This document shows positions 31,405 through 41,443 of a stretch of 64,000 nt of DNA, one piece after another. Within the stretch, counting starts at the first letter, position 1. Every line of letters begins with the position of its first letter. Below the pieces are notes generated by a model. That model was not told the DNA's origin. It ran no database searches and saw only the letters and a program-made list of their open reading frames with translations. Source of the DNA: JAQBQB01 sp963846925 (GTDB lineage Bacteria; Gemmatimonadota; Gemmatimonadetes; Gemmatimonadales; Gemmatimonadaceae); contig CAWJXW010000017.1 in NCBI GenBank assembly GCA_963846925.1, positions 198,783 through 262,782 on the forward strand. Direction: 5' to 3'. The position numbers and the translations under genes were made by a program.

Positions 31405-31848
31405 ATGCCAACTTACGAGTTCCGCTGTCCAAGCGGCCACAGCTTCGAGCGCTTCTACCGCAAGATGGCCGACGCCGCGACGGAGCTCGAGTGTCCGGAG
31501 TGCGGCAAGCTTGCGGCGCGCCAGATGTCGGGTGGCGCCGGCCTCGTATTCAAGGGCTCGGGCTTCTACCTCACCGACTACGGTCGCAACGCGCACCGAG
31601 ACGGCGGCGCCGGCAAGCCGTCGGAGAAGGCGTCAGCCGAGTCGTCCGGCGAGGGAAAAGGCGAGTCGAAGACCGATTCCAAGTCCGGCGAATCGAAAGC
31701 CGACTCGACCTCGTCGAGCGGCACCGACTCCAAGCGCGCCGAAGGCAAGGCCGACAAGCCGGCAGGGTCGACGTCGACGAGCAAGCCCGATTCGTCGAGC
31801 TCGAGCCCACCCAAAAAGCCTGGCTCGAGCGGCGGTTCGAACGACTGA
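31405..31848 (+). CDS. FmdB-family zinc-ribbon protein with low-complexity tail
   Basis: The first 62 residues are a FmdB/CxxC zinc ribbon: MPTYEFRCPSGHSFERF and LECPECGKLAARQM supply CPxGH and CPEC ligands. VFKGSGFYLTDYGRN is the usual family ending. The remaining 80 or so residues are a Ser/Lys/Glu/Asp-rich, probably disordered tail rich in SKS and SSG repeats and ending in PPKKPGSSGGSND. The family is named after a formamidase-linked gene, but its function is mostly unknown, perhaps regulatory. Its stop overlaps the argS start. Confidence 0.85.
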   Translation: MPTYEFRCPSGHSFERFYRKMADAATELECPECGKLAARQMSGGAGLVFKGSGFYLTDYGRNAHRDGGAGKPSEKASAESSGEGKGESKTDSKSGESKADSTSSSGTDSKRAEGKADKPAGSTSTSKPDSSSSSPPKKPGSSGGSND

Positions 31849-33492
31849 TGGACACGACTGAGGCGCTCCGCGCCGAGCTCGTTCGCGCCGTGCGGGCGCT
31901 CGGGGGGCCGGAGGACGTCGAGCCGGTCATCGAACGGCCGCGTGATCCCGCGTTCGGCGACTGGGCCACCAATCTCGCGATGGTGCTCGCCAAGCCGCTC
32001 GGGAAAAAGCCGCGCGACCTCGCGGCGGAGATCGTCGAACGCCTCGACTACTTGCGGGCGGGAATCCGCGCGGCCGAGATCGCGGGGCCGGGGTTCATCA
32101 ACTTTCGCCTCGCGACCGACGTCTTTGCCGAAGGGCTGCGCGCCCTCATCACGTCAGGGCATGCCTACGGCCAATCGAACGCCGGCGAGCAGTGCCCGGT
32201 GAACGTCGAGTTCGTGTCGGCGAATCCAACGGGGCCGTTGCACGTCGGGCACGGCCGGCAGGCCGCGTTGGGCGACGCGATCTCGTCGCTGCTGTCCGCG
32301 ACCGGCTGGCGGGTCTCGCGAGAGTTCTACTACAATGACGCGGGCGCGCAGATCGCGAACCTCGCGCTCAGCGTGCAGGCCCGCGTGCGCGAGCTCGCCG
32401 GACAGACCGTCTCGCTCCCCGAGGGCGGATATCACGGCGAGTACATCCGCGAGCTGGCCCAACGATACGTCGGAGGAGAACTCGAGCGACGCGAACGCCG
32501 CCGACCTCGACGCGTTGCGGCGCTTCGCCGTGCGCGAACTGCGCAAGGAACAGGACCGCGACCTTCAGGCGTTCGGCGTCAACTTCGACGTCTATTTCCT
32601 CGAGTCGTCGCTGTACGACGACGGCCGCGTCGACGACACAGTGCGGCGGCTCGTCGCCGCGGGGCACACCTACGACAAGGACGGCGCACTCTGGCTGCGC
32701 ACCACCGACTTCGGCGACGACAAGGACCGCGTCATGCGCAAGAGCGACGCGACCTTCACGTACTTCGTGCCCGACGTCGCGTACCACGTCACGAAATGGG
32801 AGCGCGGGTTCAAGCGGGCAATCAACGTGCAGGGTGCGGATCACCACAGCACCGTGACGCGCGTGCGGATCGGATTGCAGGCGCTCGACGCCGGAATCCC
32901 CAAGGGCTACCCCGACTATGTGCTGCACCAGATGGTGACGGTCATGCGCGGCGGGGAAGAGGTGAAGATCTCCAAGCGCGCCGGCAGCTACGTCACCGTG
33001 CGCGACTTGGTCGACGAGGTCGGGCGCGACGCGGTTCGCTACTTCTTCCTCATGCGGAAGGGCGACTCGCAGCTGGTCTTCGACGTCGACGTCGCGCGCT
33101 CGCAGTCGGACGAGAATCCCGTCTACTACATCCAGATGGCGCACGCGCGCATGTCGGGCATCTTCCGCGTGGGCGAGATCGAGCCCGCGTCGGTCACGGG
33201 CGTCGACGCGGACCTCTCGCTGCTGTCGTTGCCTGAAGAGCAAGAGCTGATGAAAGCGCTGCTCGACTATCCGGCGATCGTCGCGGGCGCGGCTGCGGCG
33301 CTGGAGCCGCATCGCATCGCCAACTATCTGCACGAAACGGCCGGAAAGGCGCACCTCTGGTACCACAAGGCGCACGTACTGAACGAGCCCGAGCCGTTGA
33401 TGCGGGCGCGGCTCGTCCTCGCGCGCGCGGCGCAGCTCGTCATTCGCAACGGCCTCTCGCTGCTCGGCATTTCGGCGCCGGAGCGAATGTGA
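31848..33492 (+). CDS. argS: arginyl-tRNA synthetase, one frame break
   Basis: Class I synthetase that charges tRNA-Arg. ATG 31848 overlaps the preceding TGA. The N-terminal additional domain is followed by the catalytic HIGH-like motif in FVSANPTGPLHVGHGRQAALG near 32213-32275. The frame changes near 32475 (YVGGELE versus SEENSSDANAADLDALRRF). The second frame carries FGVNFDVYFLES, RKSDATFTYFVPDVAYH and the KMSKS-equivalent KISKRAG. The DALR anticodon domain closes it. The total of about 547 residues fits. It is essential, so a true break is unlikely. Confidence 0.93.
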
Positions 33493-33531
33493 TCGGGAGC
33501 AGTCCGACCCTCCCCCTCCCCACCAACCCAC

Positions 33532-34446
33532 ATGACAGTTCTCGTCGTCGGCTCCGTGGCGCTCGATTCCGTCGAGACGCCGTTCGGGCGCGCGGACAAC
33601 GTCCTCGGCGGGTCCGGCACGTTCTTCTCCGCGGCGGCGAGCCACCTCGCGCCGGTGCAGCTCGTCGGCGTGATCGGTACCGACTTTCCGCTCGACAAAC
33701 TGAAGCGCGCCTTCGCATCGCGCCCCATCGACATCTCCGGGCTCGAGCAAGCCGACGGAACGTCCTTTCGCTGGCGCGGCCGGTATCGTCACGACCTCAA
33801 CGTCGCGGAAACCCTGGAGACGCACCTCGGTGTCTTCTCGAACTTTCGACCGAAGATTCCCGACCAGTTCCGGTCGGCGCCGTTCGTGTTCCTCGGCAAC
33901 ATCGACCCGCGGCTCCAGCTCGACGTGCTGACGCAGGTCGCCAAGCCGAAGCTCGTCGCCTGCGACACGATGAACTTCTGGATCGAGAGCCGGCGCCCCG
34001 ACATCCTCAAGCTGCTGTCCCACGTGGATCTGATCACGCTGAACGACGCCGAGGCGCGCCAGCTCACCGAGGAGTTCAACCTCGTCAAGGCGGCGCGCTG
34101 GATCATGGAACGCGGCCCGAAGCACGTGGTGATCAAGAAGGGAGAGCACGGCGCGTTCATGTTCACGAACTCGAACGTGTTCTTCGCTCCGGCATATCCG
34201 CTGGAATCGGTGTTCGATCCGACCGGCGCCGGCGATTCGTTCGCCGGCGGATTCATGGGATATCTCGCCAGCACGGGCGACCTCTCCGAGGCGAATCTGC
34301 GGCGCGCCGTGGTATACGGCTCCGCGATGGGCTCGTTCGCGGTCGAGAAATTCTCCGTCGACCGGTTGCTCGAGATCACACCGGATGACCTGCGCGCGCG
34401 CGTCGGCGACTTCCATCGGCTCGTCTCGTTCGAGCACGACGCGTGA
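33532..34446 (+). CDS. PfkB-family sugar/nucleoside kinase
   Basis: Ribokinase-fold kinase; the substrate cannot be assigned. The 304-residue product has the first PfkB region (GGSGTFFSAAASHLAPVQLVG) and the second signature DPTGAGDSFAGGFMGYLA (near residues 230-248), whose catalytic Asp is the anion-hole base. VITLNDAEARQL and KKGEHGAFMF are typical strands. A short leader of 39 bases separates it from argS. Its GTGA overlap with purM suggests co-expression with purine synthesis, so a nucleoside-type substrate is possible but unproven. Confidence 0.85.
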   Translation: MTVLVVGSVALDSVETPFGRADNVLGGSGTFFSAAASHLAPVQLVGVIGTDFPLDKLKRAFASRPIDISGLEQADGTSFRWRGRYRHDLNVAETLETHLGVFSNFRPKIPDQFRSAPFVFLGNIDPRLQLDVLTQVAKPKLVACDTMNFWIESRRPDILKLLSHVDLITLNDAEARQLTEEFNLVKAARWIMERGPKHVVIKKGEHGAFMFTNSNVFFAPAYPLESVFDPTGAGDSFAGGFMGYLASTGDLSEANLRRAVVYGSAMGSFAVEKFSVDRLLEITPDDLRARVGDFHRLVSFEHDA

Positions 34447-35484
34447 CGGGCCCGCTCGACTACCGCACCGCCGGCGTCGACATCGACGCGGCCGACGACG
34501 CGAAGCATCGCATCAAGGCGCACGTGCTGTCGACACTCACGGCCGGCGCGCGCGGGGAGTTCGGCGGATTCGGCGGCATGTTCCGCGTCCCGACCGACGT
34601 GCCGAAACCGGTGCTCGTCGCCAGCGCCGACGGCGTGGGAACGAAGCTCAAGGTCGCGATCGACGCCGGCCGGCACGACACCGTGGGCCACGACCTCGTG
34701 AACCACTGCGTCAACGACATCCTCGTGCAGGGTGCGCTCGCCGCTGTTCTTTCTCGACTACGTGGCCATGGGCGCGCTCGAGCCGCAGGTGGTCGAAGGC
34801 ATCGTCGCGGGAGTCGCGGCGGGTTGTCGTGAGAACGGCTGCGCGCTGATCGGCGGCGAAACCGCCGAAATGCCGGGCGTCTATACGCCGCCCGACTACG
34901 ACCTGGCCGGTTTCATCGTCGGCTACGTGGACGAGGACGCCATCCTCGGTCCCGGTCGCGTGCAGGACGGCGACGTGTTGATCGGCCTCGAGAGCAGCGG
35001 GCTCCACACGAATGGTCTCTCGCTCGCTCGACGGATCGTCGCCGAGCGGATGAACCTCGGCGTCTCGGATCGCTTTCCTGGAGACGATCGCTCCGCGGCG
35101 GATGTGCTGCTGGCGATCCATCGATCGTATCTCGCGGCGTTGCGACCGGTGCTTGCCGACGGTTCCATCCACGCGATGGCGCACATCACCGGCGGCGGCA
35201 TTCCCGGCAATCTGAATCGCGCGTTGCCGCCGACGGTCGACGCGCAGGTCGACGTTCGAAGCTGGACCGTGCCCAATGTTTTCCAGCAGCTGGCACGAGC
35301 CGGCCGGGTCGAGGAGCCCGAAATGTTCCGAACGTTCAACATGGGCGTCGGAATGGTGGTGATCGCGCCGCCGAATTCCGTCGACGCAGTGATCGCCTCC
35401 GTGACCGCCGCCGGTGTGCGAGGATGGACCATCGGCCGAGTCAGCGCCGGGTCGGGTCGCGTAGTCCTCAACGAGGGGGATTAG
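34443..35484 (+). CDS. purM: phosphoribosylformylglycinamidine cyclo-ligase (AIR synthetase), one frame break
   Basis: Purine pathway step 5, making AIR from FGAM with ATP. GTG 34443 overlaps the upstream stop. The N-terminal half has LDYRTAGVDIDAADDA, SADGVGTKLKVAID and HCVNDILVQGA. The frame then shifts near 34735; the second half gives FFLDYVAMGALEP, GCALIGGETAEMPGVY, SSGLHTNGLSLAR, and GGGIPGNLNRALP with FNMGVGMV. The joined protein is about 346 residues, a normal length. Confidence 0.93.
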
Positions 35485-35487
35485 CGT

Positions 35488-36510
35488 ATGCGAGGTCGGG
35501 TGTCGTGGATCGCCGCGGTCATGGGAATCGTCGCGGCGTTGCCGTTGCGTGTTCAAGCACAGGATCTCAAGACGCCCAAGTGCGTTGCCGGGGCGCCCGG
35601 GTCCGCGACGCTCATCGCGCAGGACGCCTGCCAACAGGCGTACGACGTCTATCAGCTGATCGCGCCGCAACTCGGTCTCGCGCTCGCCGGCGGCAATGCG
35701 ACCGCCGGAACGGGAAGCGTGCTCGGTGGGCTCGGTCACTTTTCCGTGGGCGTGCGCGTGAACGCGTTCAACGGATTGTTCCCGAACACGGGCAACGGTG
35801 GATACCCGGTCAGCACGAACGGCGCGCAGTCGCGCACCCTGGCGACGAAGGGCCAGTGGTTCGGCGCGCCGACGGCGGACGCCGCCATCGGCTTGTTCAA
35901 AGGCTTTCCGCTCGCATTGACCAACGTGCTGGGAGTCGATGCGCTGATCAGCGCCGAGTACGTGCCGACCATTAACAACGGCGACTTCTCGCTCGACCCG
36001 TCGTCGAACTTCCGGTTCGGATATGGCGCGCGAATCGGCCTGCTCTCCGAATCGATCGCGTTTCCCGGCGTGTCGTTCACCTGGATCGAACGCGACCTGC
36101 CGACGATCGACATCGGCGTCAACGGCTCCGCCGTCGGTGTCAACGGAAGCACCATCGATATCACCAACATGGACGTGACGACGCGAGCGTGGCGCATCGT
36201 CGCGAGCAAGAACCTGATCGCGTTTTCCGTCGCCGCGGGCGTCGGCCGCGATAGCTACGAGCAGTCGGCGACGCTCACCGGCACGGTCAACCAGTTCGGC
36301 GCCTCGGCGAGCCAGTCGCTGGCCGCGAAGCAATCGCTCGGCCGCACGAATTTCTTCGGCGATTTTTCGATCAACCTGCCCGCGCTCAAGATCGTCTTCG
36401 AAGCCGGCGACGCGGTGGGGGGATCGGTCGCGACGTTCAACTCGTTCGCCGGCGGACGGGCCGACCGCTCGCAGGTCTACGGATCGTTCGGCCTGCGCCT
36501 GAGCCGGTGA
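35488..36510 (+). CDS. secreted, probable outer-membrane beta-barrel protein
   Basis: Not a named family. The 340-residue product has a signal peptide (about residues 1-24, ending VQAQ) and a short Cys-containing region (CVAGAPG, ACQQAYD). Strand-rich sequence with many alternating hydrophobic residues follows (GGLGHFSVGVRVNAF, FRFGYGARIGLL). It ends in VYGSFGLRLSR, where an aromatic or hydrophobic terminal strand fits a barrel. It begins 3 bases after purM and lies 16 bases before ribD, so it may simply be carried in the operon. Confidence 0.6.
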   Translation: MRGRVSWIAAVMGIVAALPLRVQAQDLKTPKCVAGAPGSATLIAQDACQQAYDVYQLIAPQLGLALAGGNATAGTGSVLGGLGHFSVGVRVNAFNGLFPNTGNGGYPVSTNGAQSRTLATKGQWFGAPTADAAIGLFKGFPLALTNVLGVDALISAEYVPTINNGDFSLDPSSNFRFGYGARIGLLSESIAFPGVSFTWIERDLPTIDIGVNGSAVGVNGSTIDITNMDVTTRAWRIVASKNLIAFSVAAGVGRDSYEQSATLTGTVNQFGASASQSLAAKQSLGRTNFFGDFSINLPALKIVFEAGDAVGGSVATFNSFAGGRADRSQVYGSFGLRLSR

Positions 36511-36526
36511 GGTCGCCCGGCGCGCC

Positions 36527-37640
36527 ATGACCGACGACGCGCGGCGCGCGGACAGGGAATTCATGCGTCGCGCGCTCGCGCTCGCCGAGCGTGGGTGGGC
36601 GCAGACCGCGCCGAACCCGATGGTCGGCGCGGTCGTCGTCTCGGAAGGTCACGTCGTCGGCGAGGGGTTTCACGCGCGCTTCGGCGCCGCGCACGCTGAG
36701 GTCGTCGCGCTCCGCGAGGCCGGAGCCGCCGCGAAGGGCGCGACGCTCTACGTGAACCTCGAGCCATGCGCGCATCACGGTAAGACTCCGCCGTGCGCGG
36801 ACGCGATCATTCGAGCGGGGGTATCACGCGTCGTTGCCGCCGTGCGCGATCCGAGCCGCGACAGCCCGCGGCGGCATCGACAAGCTTCGCGCGGCGGGCG
36901 TCGTCGCCGACGTGTCGCCGCAGGAGGAACGAGACGCCGCGATCGAGCTGAACGCGCCGTTCTTCCACGCGCAGACGAGCGAGCGTCCGTGGGTGACGCT
37001 CAAGCTCGCCCTCTCCGCCGACGATCGCGTCGCCGATCCGTCGCCGGACAATCGGTGGATCACCGGCGCTGCGGCCCGCGCCGAGGTGCACCGATTGCGC
37101 GCCAACAGCGACGCGATCGCCGCCGGCATCGGGACCGTGCTCGCCGACGACCCCGCGCTCACCGTGCGCGACGCTCCGGCTCCGCGCGTCCAACCGCGCC
37201 GCGTGGTGTTCGACTCACAGGCGCGAATTCCGTTGGAGGCGACGCTCGTCCGTACGGCGCGCGAAACACCGACCGTCGTGATCGCGCGGCCGGGAGCGGA
37301 CCGATCCGCCGTCGCCGCGCTGTCGGATCAGGGCGTGGAGGTTGTGACCGAACCGGATCTCGACGCTGCGCTCGCCGCCCTGCGCGTGCGCGGTGTTCGG
37401 TCCCTCTTCCTCGAGGGTGGGGCGCGCCTCGCGGGATCGTTTCTCGAGCGTTCGCTCGTCGACAGGCTCATTATCTTTCGCTCACGGCGGATCGTTGGCC
37501 ACGGGCTGGGCGCGTTCGACTTCGCGCCGGCCGGATTTGCGGCGTCGCTCACGCGAACGCGCGTGGTCGACGAGCGGCCGTTTGGCGACGACACCATGAC
37601 TATCTACGCTCTCCACGAGGTCGCGTGTTCACCGGCCTGA
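36527..37640 (+). CDS. ribD: bifunctional riboflavin deaminase/reductase RibD, one frame break
   Basis: Second and third steps of riboflavin synthesis. The N-terminal cytidine-deaminase-like domain has AAHAEVVALREAG and LEPCAHHGKTPPCADAI with zinc His/Cys. The reductase domain follows, with RPWVTLKLALSADDRVA, NRWITGAAARAEVHRLRA and FLEGGARLAGSFL. The frame changes near 36855: AVRDPSRDS in the first frame, GGIDKLRAAGVVADV in the second. Its 3' end overlaps ribE by 16 bases. No FMN riboswitch is visible in the 16-base gap upstream. Confidence 0.93.
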
Positions 37641-38234
37641 TCGACGACGTCGGACGAATCGCGAGCGTCACGTCCACGGATGCCGGCCGAGAGTTCCGCA
37701 TCGAGTGCCGTTACGCCGACCTCGCGCCGGGCGAGAGCATCGCGGTGAATGGCGCGTGCCTCACGGTTCGGGAGCAAGGCGCGCAATGGTTCACCGCGGC
37801 CGCCGTGACGACTACGCTCGACCGGACGACGATGGGTACGTGGAGCGCCGGCGCCCGCGTGAACCTCGAGCGTGCGCTGCGCGTCGGCGACCGATTGGGC
37901 GGACATTTCGTCCAAGGCCACGTGGACGGGGTTGCCACGGTCGAAACGGTCGAGCAGCGGGGCGATGCCCGCCTCATCGACCTTGCTCTCCCTTCCGGGC
38001 TCGCCGAGCTTATGGTACCGCACGGGTCGGTGGCGGTGGACGGCGTGAGCCTCACGGTGAACGACCTTCCCGCTTCCGGGGGGGACCCTGCAACTGTCGC
38101 TGATCGACTATACGCTGCGGCACACGACGCTCGGCGCCCTGGTTGCCGGCGATCGCGTGCACGTCGAAGCCGACATGCTCGGGAAATACGTGCAGCGTTT
38201 GCTCAAGGAATCCACATGGCTTTCGGAACGATAG
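37625..38234 (+). CDS. ribE: riboflavin synthase alpha chain, one frame break
   Basis: Dismutates two lumazines to riboflavin. GTG 37625 gives MFTGLIDDVGRI, the standard start, and GESIAVNGACLTV. The second lumazine-binding repeat begins GHFVQGHVDGVATV, and VDGVSLTVND is its matching strand. At a run of seven G (38079-38085) the frame changes; the second frame reads TLQLSLIDYTLRHTTLGAL and GDRVHVEADMLGKYVQRLL. This ends at TAG 38232-38234, overlapping the ribBA start. A homopolymer length error is the simplest cause. Confidence 0.93.
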
Positions 38235-39433
38235 AGCAGGCAATCGAGGCGATTCGAGACGGCAAGTTCGTCATCGTCGCCGACGACGAGGATCGCGAGA
38301 ACGAGGGCGATCTCATCTGCGCCGCGCAGCTGATCACGCCCGAGATGGTCAACTTCATGATCAAGAAGGCGGGCGGATTGATCTGCCTCGCGCTGTCCGG
38401 CGAGCGCGTCGACGCGCTCGGCCTCGACCCGATGAGCGAGACGAACCTCGACGACTACCGCACCAATTACACGGTGAGCATCGACGCGTCGGCGCGCTTC
38501 GGCGTGACGACGGGGATCAGCGCGCACGACCGCGCCAAGACGATTCGCGTCGCGGTCGACTCCGACACCGAGCCGGGACACCTGCGCCACGGCGGCCACG
38601 TGTTTCCGCTCCGCGCCCGCGAAGGCGGCGTTCTCCAGCGCACGGGGCACACGGAAGCCGCCGTCGACCTCGCGCGCCTCGCCGGCCTTTCGCCGGCCGG
38701 CGTCGTGTGCGAGATCTTGAATGAGGACGGCTCGGCGTCGCGCCGGCCGCAGCTCGAGCAGTTCGCCGCCGAGCACAACATCGTCTTCGTCACCGTCGCC
38801 CAGCTCGTGGCGCACCGGCTCAAGAGCGAACGGCTCGTGCACCGCGTCGCCGAGGCGCGGCTGCCCACCGGGCACGGCGAGTGGCACATCGTCGGCTACA
38901 AGAACGACGTCGACGTCCACGAGCACGTCGCGCTGGTCTATGGAGACGTCGCAGGCGTGGACGACGTGCTGATTCGCATCCACTCGAAGTGCCTCACCGG
39001 CGACGTGTTCCATTCGCTGCGCTGCGACTGCGGCTGGCAGCTCGACAAGGCGATGGAGATGATCGCCAAGGAAGGACGCGGCGTCGTCGTCTACCTCGAC
39101 CAGGAAGGGCGGGGCATCGGGTTGCTCAACAAGCTCAAGGCGTACGAGCTTCAGGACCGCGGGGCCGACACCGTCGAAGCGAACGAACAACTCGGCTTCA
39201 AGCCCGACCTGCGCAACTACGGCATCGGCGCGCAGATCCTCCTCGACCTCGGGGTCTCGTCGATCCGCCCGATCACGAACAACCCGCGCAAGATGGTCGG
39301 CCTCGAGGGCTACGGGATTCACCTCGGCGAGCGCGTGCCGATCGTCCAGCCGTCGCACGACGAGAACGCCGACTATCTCCGCACCAAGCGCGACAAGCTC
39401 GGACATCTGTTCACGTCCGACGCAGCGGACTAA
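38216..39433 (+). CDS. ribBA: bifunctional DHBP synthase / GTP cyclohydrolase II
   Basis: The 405-residue fusion supplies both riboflavin precursors. The RibB half has VADDEDRENEGDL, the metal/substrate site, FMIKKAGGLICL, and HVFPLRAREGGVLQRTGHTE. The RibA half has IRIHSKCLTGDVFHSLRCDCG with the three zinc Cys, YLDQEGRGIGL and the GTP-binding tail NNPRKMVGLEGYGI. The ATG at 38216 lies within the 3' end of ribE. Confidence 0.97.
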   Translation: MAFGTIEQAIEAIRDGKFVIVADDEDRENEGDLICAAQLITPEMVNFMIKKAGGLICLALSGERVDALGLDPMSETNLDDYRTNYTVSIDASARFGVTTGISAHDRAKTIRVAVDSDTEPGHLRHGGHVFPLRAREGGVLQRTGHTEAAVDLARLAGLSPAGVVCEILNEDGSASRRPQLEQFAAEHNIVFVTVAQLVAHRLKSERLVHRVAEARLPTGHGEWHIVGYKNDVDVHEHVALVYGDVAGVDDVLIRIHSKCLTGDVFHSLRCDCGWQLDKAMEMIAKEGRGVVVYLDQEGRGIGLLNKLKAYELQDRGADTVEANEQLGFKPDLRNYGIGAQILLDLGVSSIRPITNNPRKMVGLEGYGIHLGERVPIVQPSHDENADYLRTKRDKLGHLFTSDAAD

Positions 39434-39454
39434 CTAAGAACCGGCGTATATAAA

Positions 39455-39934
39455 ATGGCCGAATTCGCCGGTACACCGTCCGGTGCGCACCGGCGGTTCG
39501 CGGTCGTCGCCAGCCGGTTCAACCAGTCGATCGTCGACAAGCTCGTCGACGGCGCGCTCGACGCGCTCGTGCGGCACGGCGTGTCGGCCGACGACGTCGA
39601 CGTCGTGTGGGTGCCCGGCGCGTGGGAGCTGCCGATCGCCGCGCGCCGCTTGTTGACCAGCGAGCGGTACGACGCGCTCGTCGCCGTCGGCGCGGTGATT
39701 CGCGGCGACACGCCGCACTTCGACTACGTCGCCGGCGAAGCGTCGCGCGGCCTCGCCCGCGCCAGTACGGAGTTCGACACGCCGATCGGGTTTGGAGTCC
39801 TGACGTGCGACAATGACGAGCAGGCGCTGGCGCGCGCCGGAGGCGCGCACGGCAACAAGGGCTGGGACGCGGCGCTCGCCGCCTTGGAGATGGCTGACCT
39901 GTTCGATCGCCTCGATGCCGCGGACGAGGGTTGA
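39455..39934 (+). CDS. ribH: 6,7-dimethyl-8-ribityllumazine synthase
   Basis: Condenses DHBP with the pyrimidine to lumazine. The 159-residue product has ASRFNQSIVDKLVDGALDAL, VPGAWELPIAARRLL and the phosphate/catalytic loop GAVIRGDTPHFDYVAGEASRGL including the catalytic His. FGVLTCDN and NKGWDAALAALEM close it. It is the last rib gene of the operon; nusB overlaps its final 20 bases. Confidence 0.97.
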   Translation: MAEFAGTPSGAHRRFAVVASRFNQSIVDKLVDGALDALVRHGVSADDVDVVWVPGAWELPIAARRLLTSERYDALVAVGAVIRGDTPHFDYVAGEASRGLARASTEFDTPIGFGVLTCDNDEQALARAGGAHGNKGWDAALAALEMADLFDRLDAADEG

Positions 39935-40334
39935 AACGCGGGCGCGCGCCCGCGTCCTGCAAGCGCTGTATGCGTGGGACGTGCGCGGGAACGAGTCGCT
40001 CGAGCGCGTAGCCCACCGGATCTGGGACGACCTCGCCGTGCCCGCCGACGAGCGTCAGTTCGCGAAACCACTGGTCGACGACCTCACGCGCCGCGGCTCG
40101 GTACTCGATGCCGAACTGGCCGACGTCACGACCAACTGGCGTCTCGAGAGGCTCGGCGTGGTGGAGCGCAGCGTGCTTCGACTCGCGGCCGTGGAGCTCG
40201 ACCGCGGCGAGACGCCTCCGCGCGTCGTGATCCAGGAGGCCGTGCATCTCGCCGAACGATACGGGTCGGCGCGAAGCGCGAAGTTCGTCAACGGCGTCAT
40301 CGACGCGTTGGCTCGGCGAATGGGGCGCATGTAG
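39915..40334 (+). CDS. nusB: transcription antitermination factor NusB
   Basis: All-helical RNA-binding partner of NusE in rRNA antitermination. With ATG 39915 the protein is 139 residues: ETRARARVLQALYAWDVRGN (helix 1), the middle helices with DDLTRRGSVLDAEL, NWRLERLGVVERSVLRLAAVEL, and the conserved end VVIQEAVHLAERYGSARSAKFVNGVIDAL. The usual ribH-nusB linkage is present. The start lies inside ribH and its TAG overlaps the next GTG. Confidence 0.95.
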   Translation: MPRTRVETRARARVLQALYAWDVRGNESLERVAHRIWDDLAVPADERQFAKPLVDDLTRRGSVLDAELADVTTNWRLERLGVVERSVLRLAAVELDRGETPPRVVIQEAVHLAERYGSARSAKFVNGVIDALARRMGRM

Positions 40335-41443
40335 TGCGCATCCTCGTCGTCAACTGGCAAGACCGCGAGAATCCGCAGGCGGGCGGCGCCGAGATTCACC
40401 TCCACGAAATCTTCGGGCGTCTCGCGATGAAGGGGCACGACGTGCGCCTCCTCTGCGGCGGTTGGCCAGGCTGTCCGCCGCGCGCGGCGCTCGACGGGAT
40501 CGACGTCTATCGCGTCGGCACGCGGCACAGCTTTCCGTTTCGCGCGCGTCGACATTATCGGGCGCACCTCGCGGGCTGGGCCGACGTGCTCGTCGAGGAC
40601 ATCAACAAAGTGCCGCTGTACACGCCTCGATGGGGCGCGCCCCATACGTTGGCGCTCGTGCCGCATCTCTTCGGGTCGACGGCGTTTCAGGAGCTGCCCG
40701 CGCCACTCGCCGCCGCGGTGTGGACGGCGGAGCGGCCGCTCGGGCGCGTGTACCGCGGCGTGCCGTTCGAGGCGATCAGCGAGAGCACGGCCGACGACCT
40801 CGCGGGGCGCGGCATCGCGCGCTCGTCGATCGAAGTGATCTATCCGGGTGTCGACACGATCGGCTACACCCCCGACGCGTCGCTGCGCGCCGCGACGCCC
40901 GTCTTCTCCTACCTCGGTCGGCTCAAGCGATACAAAGGCGTGCATCTCGTGATTCGCGCGTTCGCGGAGCTGAACGTCCCGAACGCCGTGCTCGAGATCG
41001 CGGGCGCGGGCGATTATCGGCCCGATCTCGAGGAATTGGCTCACTCGCTTGAACTGCGCGATCGGGTCAAGTTTCTTGGGCGAATCAGCGAGCCGGAGAA
41101 GCTCTCGTTGCTGCGACGTTCATGGGCGCTGGTGTTTGCGTCTCCAAAGGAGGGGTGGGGAATCACGAACCTCGAGGCCGCGGCCTGCGCAACGCCCGTC
41201 GTCGCGTCGAACTCGCCGGGAATTCGCGAGTCGGTGCGCGACGGTCACACGGGCTTTCTCGTACCGCACGGTGACGTTCCCGCGATGGCGGCGGGGATGC
41301 GCCGCATCGCCGGGTCGCGCGAGCTCGTCGAGCGGCTGGGCGCCGAGGCGCGCGTGTTCGCCGAAAGCTTCACGTGGGAGCGCGCGGCCGACGAGACCGA
41401 GGCGCACCTTCAGCGAGTGATCGCGGCCGGGAACCGCGCGTGA
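40334..41443 (+). CDS. GT4-family glycosyltransferase
   Basis: Probable retaining GT-B transferase; donor and acceptor are unknown. The 369-residue product has the N-terminal acceptor domain (ILVVNWQDRENPQAGGAEIHLHEI) and the C-terminal nucleotide-sugar domain. The latter has FSYLGRLKRYKGVHLVIRAF and the GT4 EX7E region EGWGITNLEAAACATPVVAS, followed by HTGFLVPHGD. It lies between nusB and hprK with single-base overlaps at both ends. No polysaccharide cluster surrounds it. Confidence 0.85.
   Translation: MRILVVNWQDRENPQAGGAEIHLHEIFGRLAMKGHDVRLLCGGWPGCPPRAALDGIDVYRVGTRHSFPFRARRHYRAHLAGWADVLVEDINKVPLYTPRWGAPHTLALVPHLFGSTAFQELPAPLAAAVWTAERPLGRVYRGVPFEAISESTADDLAGRGIARSSIEVIYPGVDTIGYTPDASLRAATPVFSYLGRLKRYKGVHLVIRAFAELNVPNAVLEIAGAGDYRPDLEELAHSLELRDRVKFLGRISEPEKLSLLRRSWALVFASPKEGWGITNLEAAACATPVVASNSPGIRESVRDGHTGFLVPHGDVPAMAAGMRRIAGSRELVERLGAEARVFAESFTWERAADETEAHLQRVIAAGNRA

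Noticed and set aside
36511..36526. FMN riboswitch before the riboflavin operon
   Set aside because: Only 16 bases separate ribD from the preceding gene; no RFN-type conserved blocks appear there.
41374..41440. Earlier hprK start at 41374
   Set aside because: It would overlap the glycosyltransferase by 70 bases and add Arg-rich residues; GTG 41440 gives the family N-terminus.
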